A stretch of 64,000 nucleotides of DNA, taken from assembly GCF_029227915.1 (NCBI RefSeq), contig NC_079885.1, forward strand, positions 26,971,001 to 27,035,000, read 5' to 3'. This DNA comes from Hydractinia symbiolongicarpus (Eukaryota; Cnidaria; Hydrozoa; Anthoathecata; Hydractiniidae). The translations under genes and the position numbers were made by a program. Of this stretch, positions 25,401 through 37,141 are shown in pieces. Below the pieces are notes generated by a model, which did not search any database, was not told where the DNA came from, and worked only from the letters and a program-made list of their open reading frames with translations. Position 1 is the first letter of the stretch. Every line of letters starts with the position of its first letter.

Positions 25401-28400
25401 TGAATGGTTTCTTTCATAGTCTGTATACTACTACTCTCTCTTGCATTTGTGTGCCACATGAACATTTTTTGTGCAGTAATATCGATGACAACAGTGATAT
25501 TGGGTTTATTTTCACACAGTTATGCAAACCATGTAATTAACTCGCATTATGTGTAATAATTACAAACAATTTTCTTTTTAATTGTACTTCTTTTAAATGC
25601 ACGGAAATGCTACTCTTTGAATTGATTGAAATCACTCGTTTTTTATTGTTGTTCGAATGGCATTTTTAAATTAACTTCATAATGTCAAGTTTTTCCGGCT
25701 TAAGTATCTGCTGTGAAGTTTGGTGTTGTGTGTTTGTATGAAAAGTGTGATAAACTTCCCTCCTCATGGTTTCATCGCTATACGCAGGTATCGAATTTTG
25801 GTGTTTCCGTTACACGGGTAAAAATAGTTCAGAAGTAGCATATATTGGTCGTTAAAATATTGTGATAAAAACTTTTTATTTGTTTTAAATTTTAAATTTA
25901 CTGGCCAGTATTGCAGCTCTATCGTATGTAACACGTGTTGTTTGCGTTTGTTAGGAAGTTCACCATGTGTAGTCCCTACTCTATTTGATAATTAAGCTGT
26001 GTATCCTTAGAGAGTTGAAGATTTATTTCATAAAGATACATAATTAGGATGCGTTGCGTTGGAAGTGAACGTGTTGGTTAAAACTGTATAACTTATCAAA
26101 CAAAATTAATATTTGCATTTTTAATTGCTTTGTAGCCTCTACGTGCATTCCTTCGGAGAAAGACAATGTCCTCAGCAAAGACACGTTTAACATGGACGAG
26201 CTCTCCATCAAGCCTATGTTGATATTAGATCTGAACTTTGAATTGCTACACAGCCAAGTCGTATACACGCCTGGTAGCAGAGACAAAAGAGGAGGCTCGG
26301 TTATCTTTTTTGATACTAATAAACGTTCATGGGAGAATACAGATTTAAACAGTGAAGAACTAGCCAAGTTGCTGATCTATTACTACAAAATACCAAAGTA
26401 TGTTTTGTATCCAGATTTCATTAATCTTACTTTTGTCGATTTCCTTCTTATTTTCAAATAAGTAAAATTTAACTTTACGCTGGTATAAATTTATCTAAAG
26501 ATTGTATTCATTGGTGTGTAGTATAAAGTCTGATATTGCAAAGAAGATTGCTGATATGCTTACTGTATACAATTGATTTTTGTTTTTGTTGCAGAGATGG
26601 TGTGCAGCGGAAAGGTTGTTCGTTAGTCATCGATGCAAGAGAAGGGAAACAGACGAGAGACATCTTAGAATGTATTGGTGAAGCTGTCACAGTCCTGCAG
26701 GTAAGTAAACTAACAACTAGACAGATGTAACAGAAACAACGTCAAAACGTCGGCAACGTTGAATTCTCAGATTTTGATGTCAACGTCGAATCGTAAAATT
26801 AGACGTGAATGTTGAATGTTGAATGTTAAAGTTACACGTCAACGTCGTATCGTGACATTAGACGTTACCGTCGTTTTATAAAAGTGGACGTCAAAGTTTC
26901 TTGATACATTTTTAATGAATTCGTTTGTGTTTCGTGTATCCGCTCTGCCAGCATATAGTCTGATATGTAAACAAAACAGTTATTCGTCCTTAATAGTAAC
27001 GATTTTCTATATTACGAAATGAAAATGTGTGGAAAATTAAGAGACATTTTTTTTTTGAAATTACTTTAATTATTGTCAAGTTGATAAAATTCATTTCATA
27101 ACAAAAAAATGGTTGCTGATATCATAATATTGTAAAACTATTTTAAATTAAAAGTTTATCGTCAATGACATCAAAATTCCACGAAACAGTCGACAGAGTA
27201 ACAAAAATATGCTTCAAGCCCTACGTAATGGTTTTCTTTTATAGACCCAAATTCCCGGCTCCGTTCATATGGCTTTTGTACTGACAAGAAAAGACTCACT
27301 AATGCTTCTCTTTGCTGCGTCGAAAGTGAAAGAGAATCTAAACTTTCAGGTTTGTTCATACACACTTTCCCTGATTTTAAAATGAAACAAAAAAACTATT
27401 TCTGAATAATATTTTATATATTCCTTATTAGTTCCAATTTTTATCATCATTGGAGAAGCTATCCCGTGAAGTGGACGTCGAGCAATTACCTGAATGTTTT
27501 GGAGGTCAAATGAGATATAACCATGATAGCTGGATTAAATTTAGAACGGTAGATATACAATAATATTATTTCAGCAACCTCGGAAAATCATTTTTTACGA
27601 TACCTATGCATGCTATTATTTGCCAAAGATATACCTGAAAACGCTGTGTGTTTACGCTTTCTTCTCCCTCTCTCTCCTCCATCGAGGGTAAAAAATACAT
27701 ATTTTACTCGAACTAATTTTCGCATTTTTAAGTATATTTGACGTCCTCGTGGTACATCTCTTTATTATGAATCTCTCATTGATGTTTTTAGTGTAAGTAT
27801 CTATTACTGTACAAATCACGATCCCCAACGTGATAGCCCCTGACTTCTCTTTGAAAGGTTAAGTTATGCCATGCTAAGTACATGATTAAATGGAGAGATT
27901 ATATTTATACTGCTGCTACGTTTTTTAAAAATATTTTGTGTGCTTTTATTGTAGAAAGTGGAACCGTTTATGACTGGATGTCGAAGCGCAGCCAAACACG
28001 CCATGAATTACATGCAAGACTTGAGCAGAACGGATTTAGGTAGCACTTCAAGCGAATGTCAACTTCTTCTCGATGCACATCGAGAAAAATCGAGAGAAGT
28101 GTTGGAAGATTCGCGTTTGTTAGGACTACGAACGGAAGGGAAACAAATAATCGAACGTTTAGTTGAAGAAGACAGGGAGCTATGTCGTAGCGAAGATTAT
28201 AAAGATACGATCGAGTGTTTGAATCGTTTATACACGCAAATGACTCGAGTATTCGATAAGCTACGAATTATTTCCGATAAAAGAACGAAAAACTTACAGT
28301 TATGTTTGAATGTACGCACGTTTGAAGAAAGCTGTGTTGGGGTAATCACCTTCTTGTTGTTTTGATCTGGCTATATATATATATATATAGTGAAGTTTTC

Positions 28401-31400
28401 GTTTAAGAGTTGTTTTTGTTGTTTATTTTTGTGAGCGTAATAGAATGAGCTCAGTGAAAGCGAAACTTATTAACTGACTAAGGTACGCTTCCTCCATTCC
28501 CTATCTTCTGTTCAAATTGTTTTATTAGAATTCTGTCATCGTTGTTTCCCTCAATAGAGTATTGGGGGAAACAACTATGAGAGAAACTTTCTTGTCGGGA
28601 AAAAAATTTTACTTGCAAATTATTTTATTTTTTTCTAATAAAAATACTTTTTTCTTTTGTAATGTTTTCATCCAGTCAATTATTGTTGTTAAGGATTCTA
28701 CAAAGCTATTGTTAAGAATAGGACAAATAACATTGCAAATTCATGTGACAACATTTTTGACATAAATAAATAAATGAAAAATAATATAATTATTTTAGTT
28801 GATACAATGGATGCACAACGACGGGTATTCGTATTTTGAAAAACAGAAAGAAATTGGTGATTCCCTGGGTCATGCGCAATCTATGATGGAAGAGTTTGCT
28901 AAATTTGCCATTACGGCTCAGGTTAGTTTCAACTGTGATACCACTGTCACTGTTTTCCACTCTTTATCACGTCTATTTGGCCTAAGGAGCTCTTCCTTAG
29001 GTCAAATAGGCTTTGAATTAAATATCAATAAATTTGCTAAATCAGCGAATTTGCTCTCGGTCTCTAAAGTATAAGCAATGGGTAGACAGTTTGGAGTTGT
29101 TTTATACTTTTAGATAACTACACATGTTCTGTTTAGCTTGTTCGTATTTAACAAGCCTTGTACTTAAATTGCATCTTTTTTTTCTTTTTCACCAGGAGCA
29201 ACTATCAAACGGCGAAGAATGTATTTTAGCAGGAAAATACCTCATTGAGTTAGATGAGCTTCAAATTGATCGCGACGTACTGAAAGGAAAGTTGCACGAG
29301 CTGCAAAACGAATTGAACGATTTCACTGCTAAGTACAACGAGCGTAAGAAGAAGTTAAAGAAATGCGTTGATTTTCACACGTTGGTTCAAGAGGCCACGC
29401 AATGGTGGATGTCTGGTCTGCAGTATATCGCTCATATGAGTATGGAAGAAATACAGACACTCGATGGAATACATAGATTGCATGCTTCTATAACGAACTT
29501 TAAACAAAACAATCCACCTATTAGTGAAAGTCAAATCGCGAAAATAACAGACCTGGCTCATCATCTCGGTAGTAAGCAAGTTGAACAAGCGGAGCAAGTA
29601 AGCAGTCGCACGCTGGAGGTTCAAGAAATGTTGCAAGTGAAAATGAATCAAATTTTAGGTGCTGAAGGAAGATTTAGACAGGTGTGTGGTGTTATTGTTA
29701 GGTGATAAGCAAAGTTGGTCTGGCATTTGATAGGGATTTGTTTTTGTTTTGTATTTTTTTACCCGAAGTTCAAATTTCTCCTGCACGTGATCGATTTCTT
29801 GTTTTGATAACTCAGGTTCAACTTGATTCTGTCATGAGCGACGGCGATGGCGACTCGAGCGGCTTCAAAGACGACGATTTGTCGACCGAACCTGACGAAG
29901 ATGAATATCGCGAACAGACAGATGTCGAGTATGCAGAGTCTTTGACGAGTCCTATTGAAAATGCAGTCGGCCCTATTTTTAGTTGGAAAGACGGCCATAA
30001 GTTGTACGACGAGAATGACGCCAAGCTAGCCGTGTTTGATGTTGCTATGCCAACTAAAATGAAAGAAAGACTGCGTCATATTATAGATGAAATGATCAAT
30101 ACCGAACATGAGTATGTGAAGTCATTGGAGTATATATTAGAACACTACCTCCCACTGATGGAGGGTACTCAACTACCTCCTACCTTGATCGGACAAAAAA
30201 ATGTGATATTTGGTAACATCGAAAGAATATGTGACTTTCATAAAAGGTTCGATTCAGTTATGTTTTTTATAGATCTGCGCATGCGTGTATTTGCTGTGTT
30301 TAACATACAATGCAGATTTTACCCTGTCTACTACCAATAAAATTGAGATGCTTGTTTGTTGACTTCAATTTGACACATGCGCATTTATTCTGTATTTTAT
30401 ATTTATAGATTTTTCTCACAAGAAGTAGAAGCATTTCGACATGCTCCTTTACAAATAGGAAAATGTTTTTTGAAATGGGTAGGTCAGCTTATTTTTATAT
30501 TAAAGCTAAAGTGACTAATTGTTTTATTTCGTGTACACTTGATTTTGCTTTTGTCTTGCTATCTAATTTATCTTGCTCATTGTCGCCTATCGGTTCATCT
30601 TGTTTTGCCTCACTTAATTCTTTATTTTTTTCTTCGATTACAACGATTACTACTTTATTTGTTTTGCCTCGATGTTTTGCCTCGATGACTACTTTATTTT
30701 GTTTTCCCTTGGCGACATTCACTTAATGCTTCCTACTCTAATTTTGCTTTCAGGAACGACAATTTTATCTATATGCTTTATACAACAAAAACAAACCAAG
30801 AAGTGACCAGCTATGGAATGATTTTGCGAACAATTATTTTCGTGTAAGCCAGTTATTTAAACTCGGGTCAGAGTGTTGTCACAATATTTGAAGACTGAGA
30901 CTTTAACTAATCGATTTTTTGTTTGCAGAAAAAAATGCTGGAGTTAAAAGATAAATTAGATTTGGCTAGTTACTTGATCAAGCCAGTCCAACGTCTGGGT
31001 AAATATTCGCTCCTGTTGAGAGACATGATCAGCTGTTGCGATGCGCAGGACCCAAGAGTAATCGAGATGGAGGTGAGATTTTTTGCTCGTTTACTACTGT
31101 GTGTACTCTGTTAGGTTTAGTAGATGATATGTATGTCATTTTCGTCAACCGTGCGATTCACCCGTCATATACCAGTGTACTAAAATCTCCCAAATCCTAA
31201 AAAAATTCCTAAAATCTAAAACTGTTGCACTCCAATTTTTTATTCTTTTAAATTTTAAACAAAACATAAAAATGCAGCCAGTATTTATGTCAGCCATTTT
31301 CGGAGAAAACGTATGAGCATGACAACTGGAACATACAACTGAAACAAGGCTGATCTTCAACAAAGAAAAGGCTTGAGTATTTGTAACTCTTTATGTCGCC

Positions 31401-34400
31401 CTAAAAATTTGGCAAAATCTCCGAAAATATTATTTGACAAAATTAACAATATTGTTTTTTTTGCCTGAATTTTAACCCCAAAAACTCTTAAATTCTAAAA
31501 TCTCCTAAAAATTTGTAACATCTTAAAGCTGTGGCCACCATGTATACAGTAAAAGTCAACTTCTGTGACGAGTAACTTCCTCGATGCTTAGTGTGTCAAT
31601 TTTCCATTGTTTGTTCGCAGGCTGCGCACGACTTAATGAAGTTTCAATTGAGGCATGGTAACGACTTGCTAGCCATGGATGCAATTCAACACAGTGATGT
31701 AAGTGATGCACGAAATAACTTGTGTGAATAATATTTTATATATAAAGTCTTTGAGATATGTTTTATTTTTGTTGCAGGTGAATTTAAAAGAGCAAGGTTG
31801 TCTGCTACGACAAGTGAGTTCAATAATTTTCTTACATCTCATACCGTGATGGTCTAATAAATCCCCCAGGCGTTTATTTAATTTTCGAGATTTTTGAGGG
31901 GCGTGCATTGGAGACGGGCGTTTATTAAAAAACTGAAATTTCACTTTTTTTTTACCTATATTTATCATAAATTCATCAGAAGTAAATTTTCAAAATTTGT
32001 CTACAGTACTTCAATAAGTCATCGTCACTGTTTCCGTCTAACAAACAGAGTCAGTGTCCTCGTTTTAGTAATAATGTTACTATGTAAAATATAGTAGAAA
32101 ATCTTAAAGGCCAATTCTATTCTTGTCTTTATTTCTCTGTAAATTGCTAGGATGAGAAACTGTAATGAACGCTTCTGTGACGGGAGAAGCGGGAGTTTAT
32201 TAGAGATGGGCGTTTAATAGGCTGGGCGTTTAATAAAGAGGAAAAGCACGTTAAAGTTGCGAATAACCAGATTTGCTACGTTGTTTGACAGAGCAAATAA
32301 ACAAATCTTTTTTCAACTTTAACTTTATATGTTCCATTTCTTTAGGGAGATTTTATTGCATCGTTTCTATATCTTCAGGGAGATTTTATTGCATCGTTTC
32401 TATATCTTCAGGGAGATTTTATTGCATCGTTTCTATATCTTCAGGGAGATTTTATTGCATCGTTTCTATATCTTCAGGGAGATTTTATTGCATCGTTTCT
32501 ATATCTTTACGGAGATTTTATTGCATCGTTTTTATATCTTCAGGGAGATTTTATTGCATCGTTTCTATATCTTCAGGGAGATTTTATTGCATCGTTTCTA
32601 TATCTTCAGGGAGATTTTATTGCATCGTTTCTATATCTTCAGGGAGATTTTATTGCATCGTTTCTATATCTTAAGGGAGATTTTATTTGCATCGTTTCTA
32701 TATCTTTAGGGAAATTTTATTGCATCGTTTCTATATATTTAGGGAGATTTTATTGTATCGTTTCTATATCTTTAGGGAGATTTTATCGTATCGTATGGAA
32801 AAAGAAAACGTTCAAGGCGTGTGTTCTTATTTGAACATCTGCTGGTTTTCACGAAACCAAAGAAACAAAAAGCGAAAGGAGATGTGTTCACCTACAAACA
32901 CTCTATTAAGGTTTGTATCAGATGGAAACCACATCTGTTACGTTTTTATTCGTGTATCTTATATGCATGTACCTCTGTATCTGTGTAGTTTAAGCTACTA
33001 ACTCTTTAAGCTATGCAAGCTACCATTTTACCTATCACTCTCCATCACTACAAATTTCTTTATCATTTCCTAATTTCTATAGATGGTGGATATAGGACTT
33101 ACAGAGAATATCGGTGACAGTGGTTTAAGGTTTGAAGTCTGGTATCGAAGGTGGAAAAAGGGAAGAGCTGGAGAAACGTTCGTACTTCAGGTATAAATAA
33201 TTTGAGCACTGATCTACGCACTCTCCGTCTGTTGTGCTTTTGTTTTAGGTACTCAATGAGCACTAACTTAAAAGTTATAAGTAACATGTTAAATCTATTG
33301 TAGGCTGTCTCCAACCATGTAAAAACATCTTGGACTACAGACATCACTCGTATTTTGTGGCGACAAGCATCTCGCAATAAAGAATACGGTTTAACTGAAG
33401 CAACTACGGGTATAAGTGTAGAGAGCACTCCTTCTACGATATTTTTAGATAACAGCTTTAATCCTTCTTCCAGCTCATTTACGCGATCACGAACGATGGA
33501 CTTATCTCCCAGAGGAGATTTTCCACCGAACGCGAAGCGATTATCTTGGTTAAGTGCAGGAGAAAGTTCAGGAAGCTCCGGCGTCTTTGATCTCGGTAGC
33601 TTACCTGAAGACAGCCAACATCCATTATCACCGCGAGATGAAGCGAGATTTTTCAAGCGAGGAGGAGAGCCCGATGTAAAGTATTCGTCTTTACCACGAA
33701 AAAAGTTGACGCACCACGCGAGTTTTACTCGTGGCGAAACGTTTGATACGATTAGCATGGTTCAGTTACGTCGCGATCAATCGGTTACGCACGATTCGAG
33801 TTTTATAAGAAACAACGTATATCGAAAAACGCTACAAGCTGAATCAACAAAACGCGCGTCTCATAAAAAAGTGAGAAGAGATTCCGGGTCAGGAGGTCGA
33901 TTCGCTACTCAACCGATTATTTTGCCGAGTAGTTTATCGTTTACTGAGGGAATTCCGATGGGAACGAATTCCCTACCGAGAACTCATAAGTTCAAGAAAG
34001 TTTCTGATCGGCCAACATCTCCTGCACAGTGTATACGTGAAGTTTCCGAAGAAGATATCTTAGACGGAAATAGAAGACATTTTGACAGTGAAAACATTTC
34101 CATAACAAAATCCGCAACAGACTCTAAAATAGATTATAGTACTGAACAAAGACTACTGCAACGGCCGTTGCGAAGGTCGTTAACGGATACAAATATTAGG
34201 GTTTCTAATGACTTATGTTACGCTAGCTCTTTAAAAGAGAAAAGTTCGAACAGTAAGTTGAACAAAGAAGCAATGACACTACCTATCCGAAAATATTCGT
34301 TTACGAAAGCCATGGTAGACAGTAACACAATTACGGTCGACGAAAGAGAAAAAGAGAGAAAATTAGCGCGTCAACGTTCGGTGTCACATGGAGATTCGTC

Positions 34401-34805
34401 ACTACATATGCTCGGAACTAAAGATTCTCCTACAAGTCCACCGGCTAAGTCGCCTGTAAGTATAATGTAAAAGCTTTTTCGTTCGTTCGTTCGTTCGTTC
34501 GTTCATTCGTTCGTTCGTTCGTTCGTTCGTTCGTTCGTTCGTTCGTTCGTTCGTTCGTTCGTTCGTTCGTTCGTTCGTTCGTTCGTTCGTTCGTTCGTTC
34601 GTTCGTTCGTTCGTTCGTTCGTTCGTTCGTGTTCGTTCGTTCGTGTTCGTTCGTTCGTTCGTTTATTTGGCAGTTTTGAGTACAAGCACGGTTCCTGCAC
34701 TCGTTGAGATGTTCCGTAATATGCGAATTGTATTTTTAGGGTACAAAGAGGAATCCATTTCTTAACTTAAAAACGAAGATCTCGAAGTCGTTATCCGAAA
34801 TTTGA
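15857..34805 (+). CDS. PLEKHG4/puratrophin-like Rho guanine-nucleotide exchange factor (19 exons)
   Basis: Exons that join in phase: 15857-16021, 23024-23204, 26136-26397, 26595-26700, 27245-27349, 27432-27548, 27955-28341, 28799-28921, 29196-29681, 29816-30246, 30409-30478, 30754-30843, 30929-31072, 31621-31698, 31778-31813, 32776-32910, 33083-33190, 33304-34455 and 34740-34805 (4,242 nt, 1,413 codons plus stop). Product: an activator of Rho-family GTPases acting at membrane and cytoskeleton. Order: a conserved N-terminal helical block ([15 protein letters not shown]), a Sec14-like domain (23-27.5 kb, ending [17 protein letters not shown]), spectrin-like helices (28-29.7 kb), DH domain (30.05-31.8 kb) with the signature [21 protein letters not shown] domain (32.8-33.4 kb) closing with [17 protein letters not shown], and a 380-residue Ser/Arg-rich, probably disordered tail ending [11 protein letters not shown]. 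Sec14-spectrin-DH-PH also fits MCF2/Dbs; the helix after the PH favours PLEKHG4/Quattro. The RhoGEF call is firm, the subfamily less so. Confidence 0.85.
16957..17283 (+). mobile_element. older 3' fragment of the same LINE family as 17,417-19,480
   Basis: This stretch matches the last 330 bases of the neighbouring LINE (about 19,107-19,440) with many substitutions and small indels. Shared pieces include CTGAGGGACAGAAAGAGTTC, GTGTAGAGACTTGAT, the block around GTCCAACCCATG and the closing AAGCCAAGAATGATGATG. It is a second, older, severely 5'-truncated insertion in the same orientation, about 130 bases upstream of the larger copy. Confidence 0.75.
17417..19480 (+). mobile_element. 5'-truncated non-LTR retrotransposon (RTE-like) with a PHD-type zinc finger
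   Basis: Open segments at about 17,417-17,848, 17,785-18,213 and 18,218-19,522 are one RT protein split by two frameshifts (near 17,770-17,785 and near 18,187). Motifs in order: [34 protein letters not shown], the catalytic [11 protein letters not shown] (motif A), [13 protein letters not shown] (motif B) and YADDLVLIA (motif C). A Cys/His cluster at about 18,622-18,780 (PCGVC, FCQTC, HWVHKKC, CQRC) spaced like a PHD finger follows, then the C-terminal RGRPRKTW block. The element starts just downstream of where an endonuclease domain should be, so it lacks one. It ends in a run of GAT repeats (19,438-19,480). Very short 3' ends with simple-repeat tails are known for RTE elements. It lies in the host intron in the host orientation and is inactive as it stands. 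Confidence 0.85.
19523..23023 (+). other. remainder of RhoGEF intron between exons at 16,021 and 23,024
   Basis: AT-rich sequence with no exon, element or RNA gene that I can support. The flanking exons are both in phase 0, so no missing coding exon is required. Confidence 0.4.
26739..26895 (+). repeat. degenerate ACGTC-rich repeat in a RhoGEF intron
   Basis: ACGTC, or its complement GACGT, occurs about nine times in 157 bases. Two longer near-copies share a GTCAACGTCG start, an ATCGT block and an ATTAGACGT end, at about 26,780-26,811 and 26,837-26,868. Between them GAATGTT is repeated. CpG-bearing repeats of this kind stand out from the AT-rich surroundings. Confidence 0.5.
31851..32240. 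repeat. GGGCGTTTATTA-type interspersed repeat, copy in RhoGEF intron
   Basis: The interval begins near ACCGTGATGGTCTAATAAA with CAGGCGTTTATTT and GACGGGCGTTTATTA. It ends with ATGGGCGTTTAATAGG and CTGGGCGTTTAATAAAG. The same vocabulary (GGGCGCTTAATA, GGGGGCGCTTA, a TATTACG end) recurs at 49,870-50,215, and short pieces occur near 40,750 and 42,940. It is probably a non-autonomous DNA element family. Confidence 0.45.
32337..32794 (+). repeat. 33-bp minisatellite, 14 units, containing the 3' splice site of the PH exon
   Basis: GGAGATTTTAT recurs at 32346, 32379, 32412, 32445, 32478, 32511, 32544, 32577, 32610, 32643, 32676, 32710, 32743 and 32776, a strict 33-base period except for one inserted T before 32710. 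Each unit is a pyrimidine-rich TTTCTATATCTT, an AG (lost at 32511, where it reads TAC) and the first about 18 bases of the exon. The unit at 32776 is the one continuous with the PH coding sequence ([15 protein letters not shown]). Units ending CAG are open in the exon's own phase and would read [11 protein letters not shown]. The units at 32710 and 32743 run into the TAG of the next acceptor. Confidence 0.9.
34478..34662 (+). repeat. (TTCG)n tetranucleotide microsatellite in the last RhoGEF intron
   Basis: About 45 tandem TTCG units with two or three interruptions run through the last intron (34,456-34,739). The open frame it creates on the minus strand (Asn-Glu-Arg-Thr repeats) is a by-product and not a gene. 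Confidence 0.9.
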
Positions 34806-34988
34806 TAGATGCATGCATCTTAGAATTGTTAATTTATGCAATAATGAAGTTGTTTTACGTTTTTTATGTTAATTTATGCAATATTTATTTGTTTCTCACC
34901 AATGAAATGCGTATGTTAAAAAAAATTTACGTTCACTAGAATACATCTTCGTTCACGCATTGAACAGGTTTAGGTATAAAGTTAAATT

Positions 34989-34994
34989 AATAAA
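34989..34994 (+). terminator. candidate polyadenylation signal of the RhoGEF gene
   Basis: AATAAA occurs about 185 bases after the stop codon at 34,805, with T-rich sequence following. It is the first canonical hexamer downstream. Confidence 0.4.
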
Positions 34995-36039
34995 TTTATT
35001 TTTTTATTATATTTTTTCAAAGTTAATTTATATGTTGTGAATATTTTAATTGTTGATGTAGTTAGCATGTTATCTTTCGGTTTGTTTCTTTGAATTTTTA
35101 TTCAAAAATTCTGATATCAACATTTTACGCTGGTTAGTTGCATTTCAGAGAAAACTTCTTAGAATGATTATTAAAAATGTCATGCAGATTAATATATTCA
35201 CTTCGCTTTCTTCAATACTAGTGCTCATGACAAATTATGTACATCTCGAAATAATCAATTGTTATTCTAAATTAAATTTGTCAATATTTCGAAGCATGAT
35301 AAAAACGCTTTCCTACTAAAGGTTTGTAAGAAACAAAACGTTGTACCGACATCGGTGTTGCTGAGAAGTTTTAAATGGTTTCTATTTCGTCGTTTAAACA
35401 CAGCCTAAATTCAGTTTCCGTGGTGACAGTTATGTAGAGCAGAACCACCAATGAAATTTAGGGAAAGTCTATTTAAGCTATATATGAATTGAGTACTTTC
35501 CAGGTCAGAATTTTATCCAAACAATGGGAAAGAAATTGTAATTTTTTATGACCATTTTGATGTAAGGTGTTGTTATGCAACCGTTGCCATGGCAGTATTG
35601 TTGAAATGTTGACAAAGTAGTTATATTTCTACAGCACTGTTATCTCGATATGTTATAATTTTTTAAATTAACCCAAATTGTAATCTATATGATAAATCGT
35701 ATATTTTTTAAAAAATAAGATTATTCTGGCTCATCGACATGTTTTTTTCTTTATTATTTTGAGGGAATTATACCAAGGTTCTCACGCCTCCTTAAAATGC
35801 CTAAAAAATAAAATTCCCTTGAATAATCCTCAAATTTAATTTTTCCAGATTAAAATTAATTTTCAATGAAATGGAAGGTGAAAGAAAGTGTGGAATATTT
35901 TTCAATGAAGGTTTTAAAAAATACACTATTTGAAAAAAAACATTTAAATTATATTGACAACCCCGTATTTCAGACCATGGGATGAAATTTCACTTAGGCC
36001 CGTCCCCAAGATTATTTATTTCTCAACGGCGGTGCGTTT

Positions 36040-36308
36040 ATCATTATTACTTAGTTTTATTATTATCATTAACCCAGGATGGCTTTTCCAGTTCCCAATG
36101 GTACTGTTGACAAAAGGAGTCAGTTACTTAAAGTTACCATTTGAGCTACCATGCTCAACGAGACAACCGCCTAAGATATAATTCCTATTCTTATACTGGC
36201 CGTATAGCAGAAGGAAAAGATTCACACTTTTATTGTCTCTGGCATAACTCGGCCGGGGATCGACCACACCACCTTTTACACTGGAAACGAACGCTCAATA
36301 AAGGCTTA
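36040..36308 (-). mobile_element. tRNA-derived SINE copy 2 (family A)
   Basis: On the minus strand the copy opens with an ATTGAGCGTTCG tRNA-like head and a good box-B-like TGGTCGATCCCC. The family body follows (ATAAAAGTGTGAATC, TCTTAGGCGGTTGTC, GTAGCTCAAATGG), and it ends in ATCCTGGGTTAATGATAATAATAA. It is the best preserved box B of the four copies. Confidence 0.75.
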
Positions 36309-36477
36309 TAGAAAAATTGTCTTACTTCAAATATGAAGTTACCAAGAGTAATCAGTAGTAGCCATACTTTCATGCTAATATGTAAACTCATAGAATTTAA
36401 AGCAAAGTTTATTCATTGTTAGGATCCCGAACACGTGATCTAAAACCATTTTGAGATTGTATGTTTTACTTAAACTC

Positions 36478-36815
36478 GATTATCGACACGTTGGTGAAGT
36501 AAAAATTTTCTTGTATACGACCAACATTTAACGATGAGGAATATGTATATATGAGACTTCTACTTAGATTAAGGGGATTTATACCGTAATACATACTGAT
36601 ACACTTTAAATCCATTCGAGCCACACGTCGCAGAACGAACAGACAGGTTTTGCAACATGTTCTTCTTACCGATTCTAACATCAATAACTAGGGGGCAGAG
36701 AAGATGGATCATTTTCTTATTTAAATAGTATAATAGGACCTTCTTCGAAACAGCAAGATCGATGATATCAATGGCTTTGTAGGAAATAAAAAATTTTCTT
36801 AATAAACTGACCTGG
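36478..36815 (-). pseudogene. possible degenerate voltage-gated channel-like fragment
   Basis: One minus-strand frame reads LLRKFFISYKAIDIIDLAV, resembling the S2-S3 region of Kv channels. A different frame downstream reads LFVLRRVARMDLKCISMYY, faintly like an S4 segment. The two are out of frame with each other, stops lie between them, and no selectivity-filter sequence is present. This is a resemblance by eye only and may be chance. Confidence 0.15.
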
Positions 36816-37141
36816 TAGCACAACCCTAAAAAAATATGTTATCTAAAATAATCATTATACTAGAAAAAAATAAGGATTGAATCCAATGTTGTGAGTTATC
36901 GTGCCACTTATTGAGCTGTTAAGGTCAGCTAGCGAAAGATAAAACTTGTTTCCTAGTCAAAAAATAAGAAAATGCTACATATTATATATTGTGATCAAAA
37001 ATGGTATACCAAACTGGAGAAACAGGTGTCTAACACGGACTCTAGTAAAATTAAATATAATGTCCAATTTGCTCGCATTTTGATTTCTTATGCCACACCC
37101 TATCATCTTTGTTAATGTTACCAGAAAAGTGGTCAAATTGT

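Larger units (their letters stand above)
34995..37141. other. intergenic region between the RhoGEF and the neurexin-like gene (convergent)
   Basis: The two genes face each other. The gap holds a SINE (36,040-36,308), a doubtful ion-channel-like fragment (36,478-36,815) and otherwise AT-rich DNA in which I see nothing. Confidence 0.4.

Noticed and set aside
32273-33001. Long repetitive open frames ([11 protein letters not shown] and [11 protein letters not shown] repeats)
   Set aside because: These are other frames of the 33-bp minisatellite; because 33 is a multiple of 3 every stop-free frame stays open. The host exon is in the third frame.
33099-33758. 219-codon minus-strand open frame
   Set aside because: It is antisense to the PH and tail exons of the RhoGEF, which have strong splice and domain support.
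34503-34700. Asn-Glu-Arg-Thr repeat protein on the minus strand
   Set aside because: It is the translation of the (TTCG)n microsatellite and lies in an intron.
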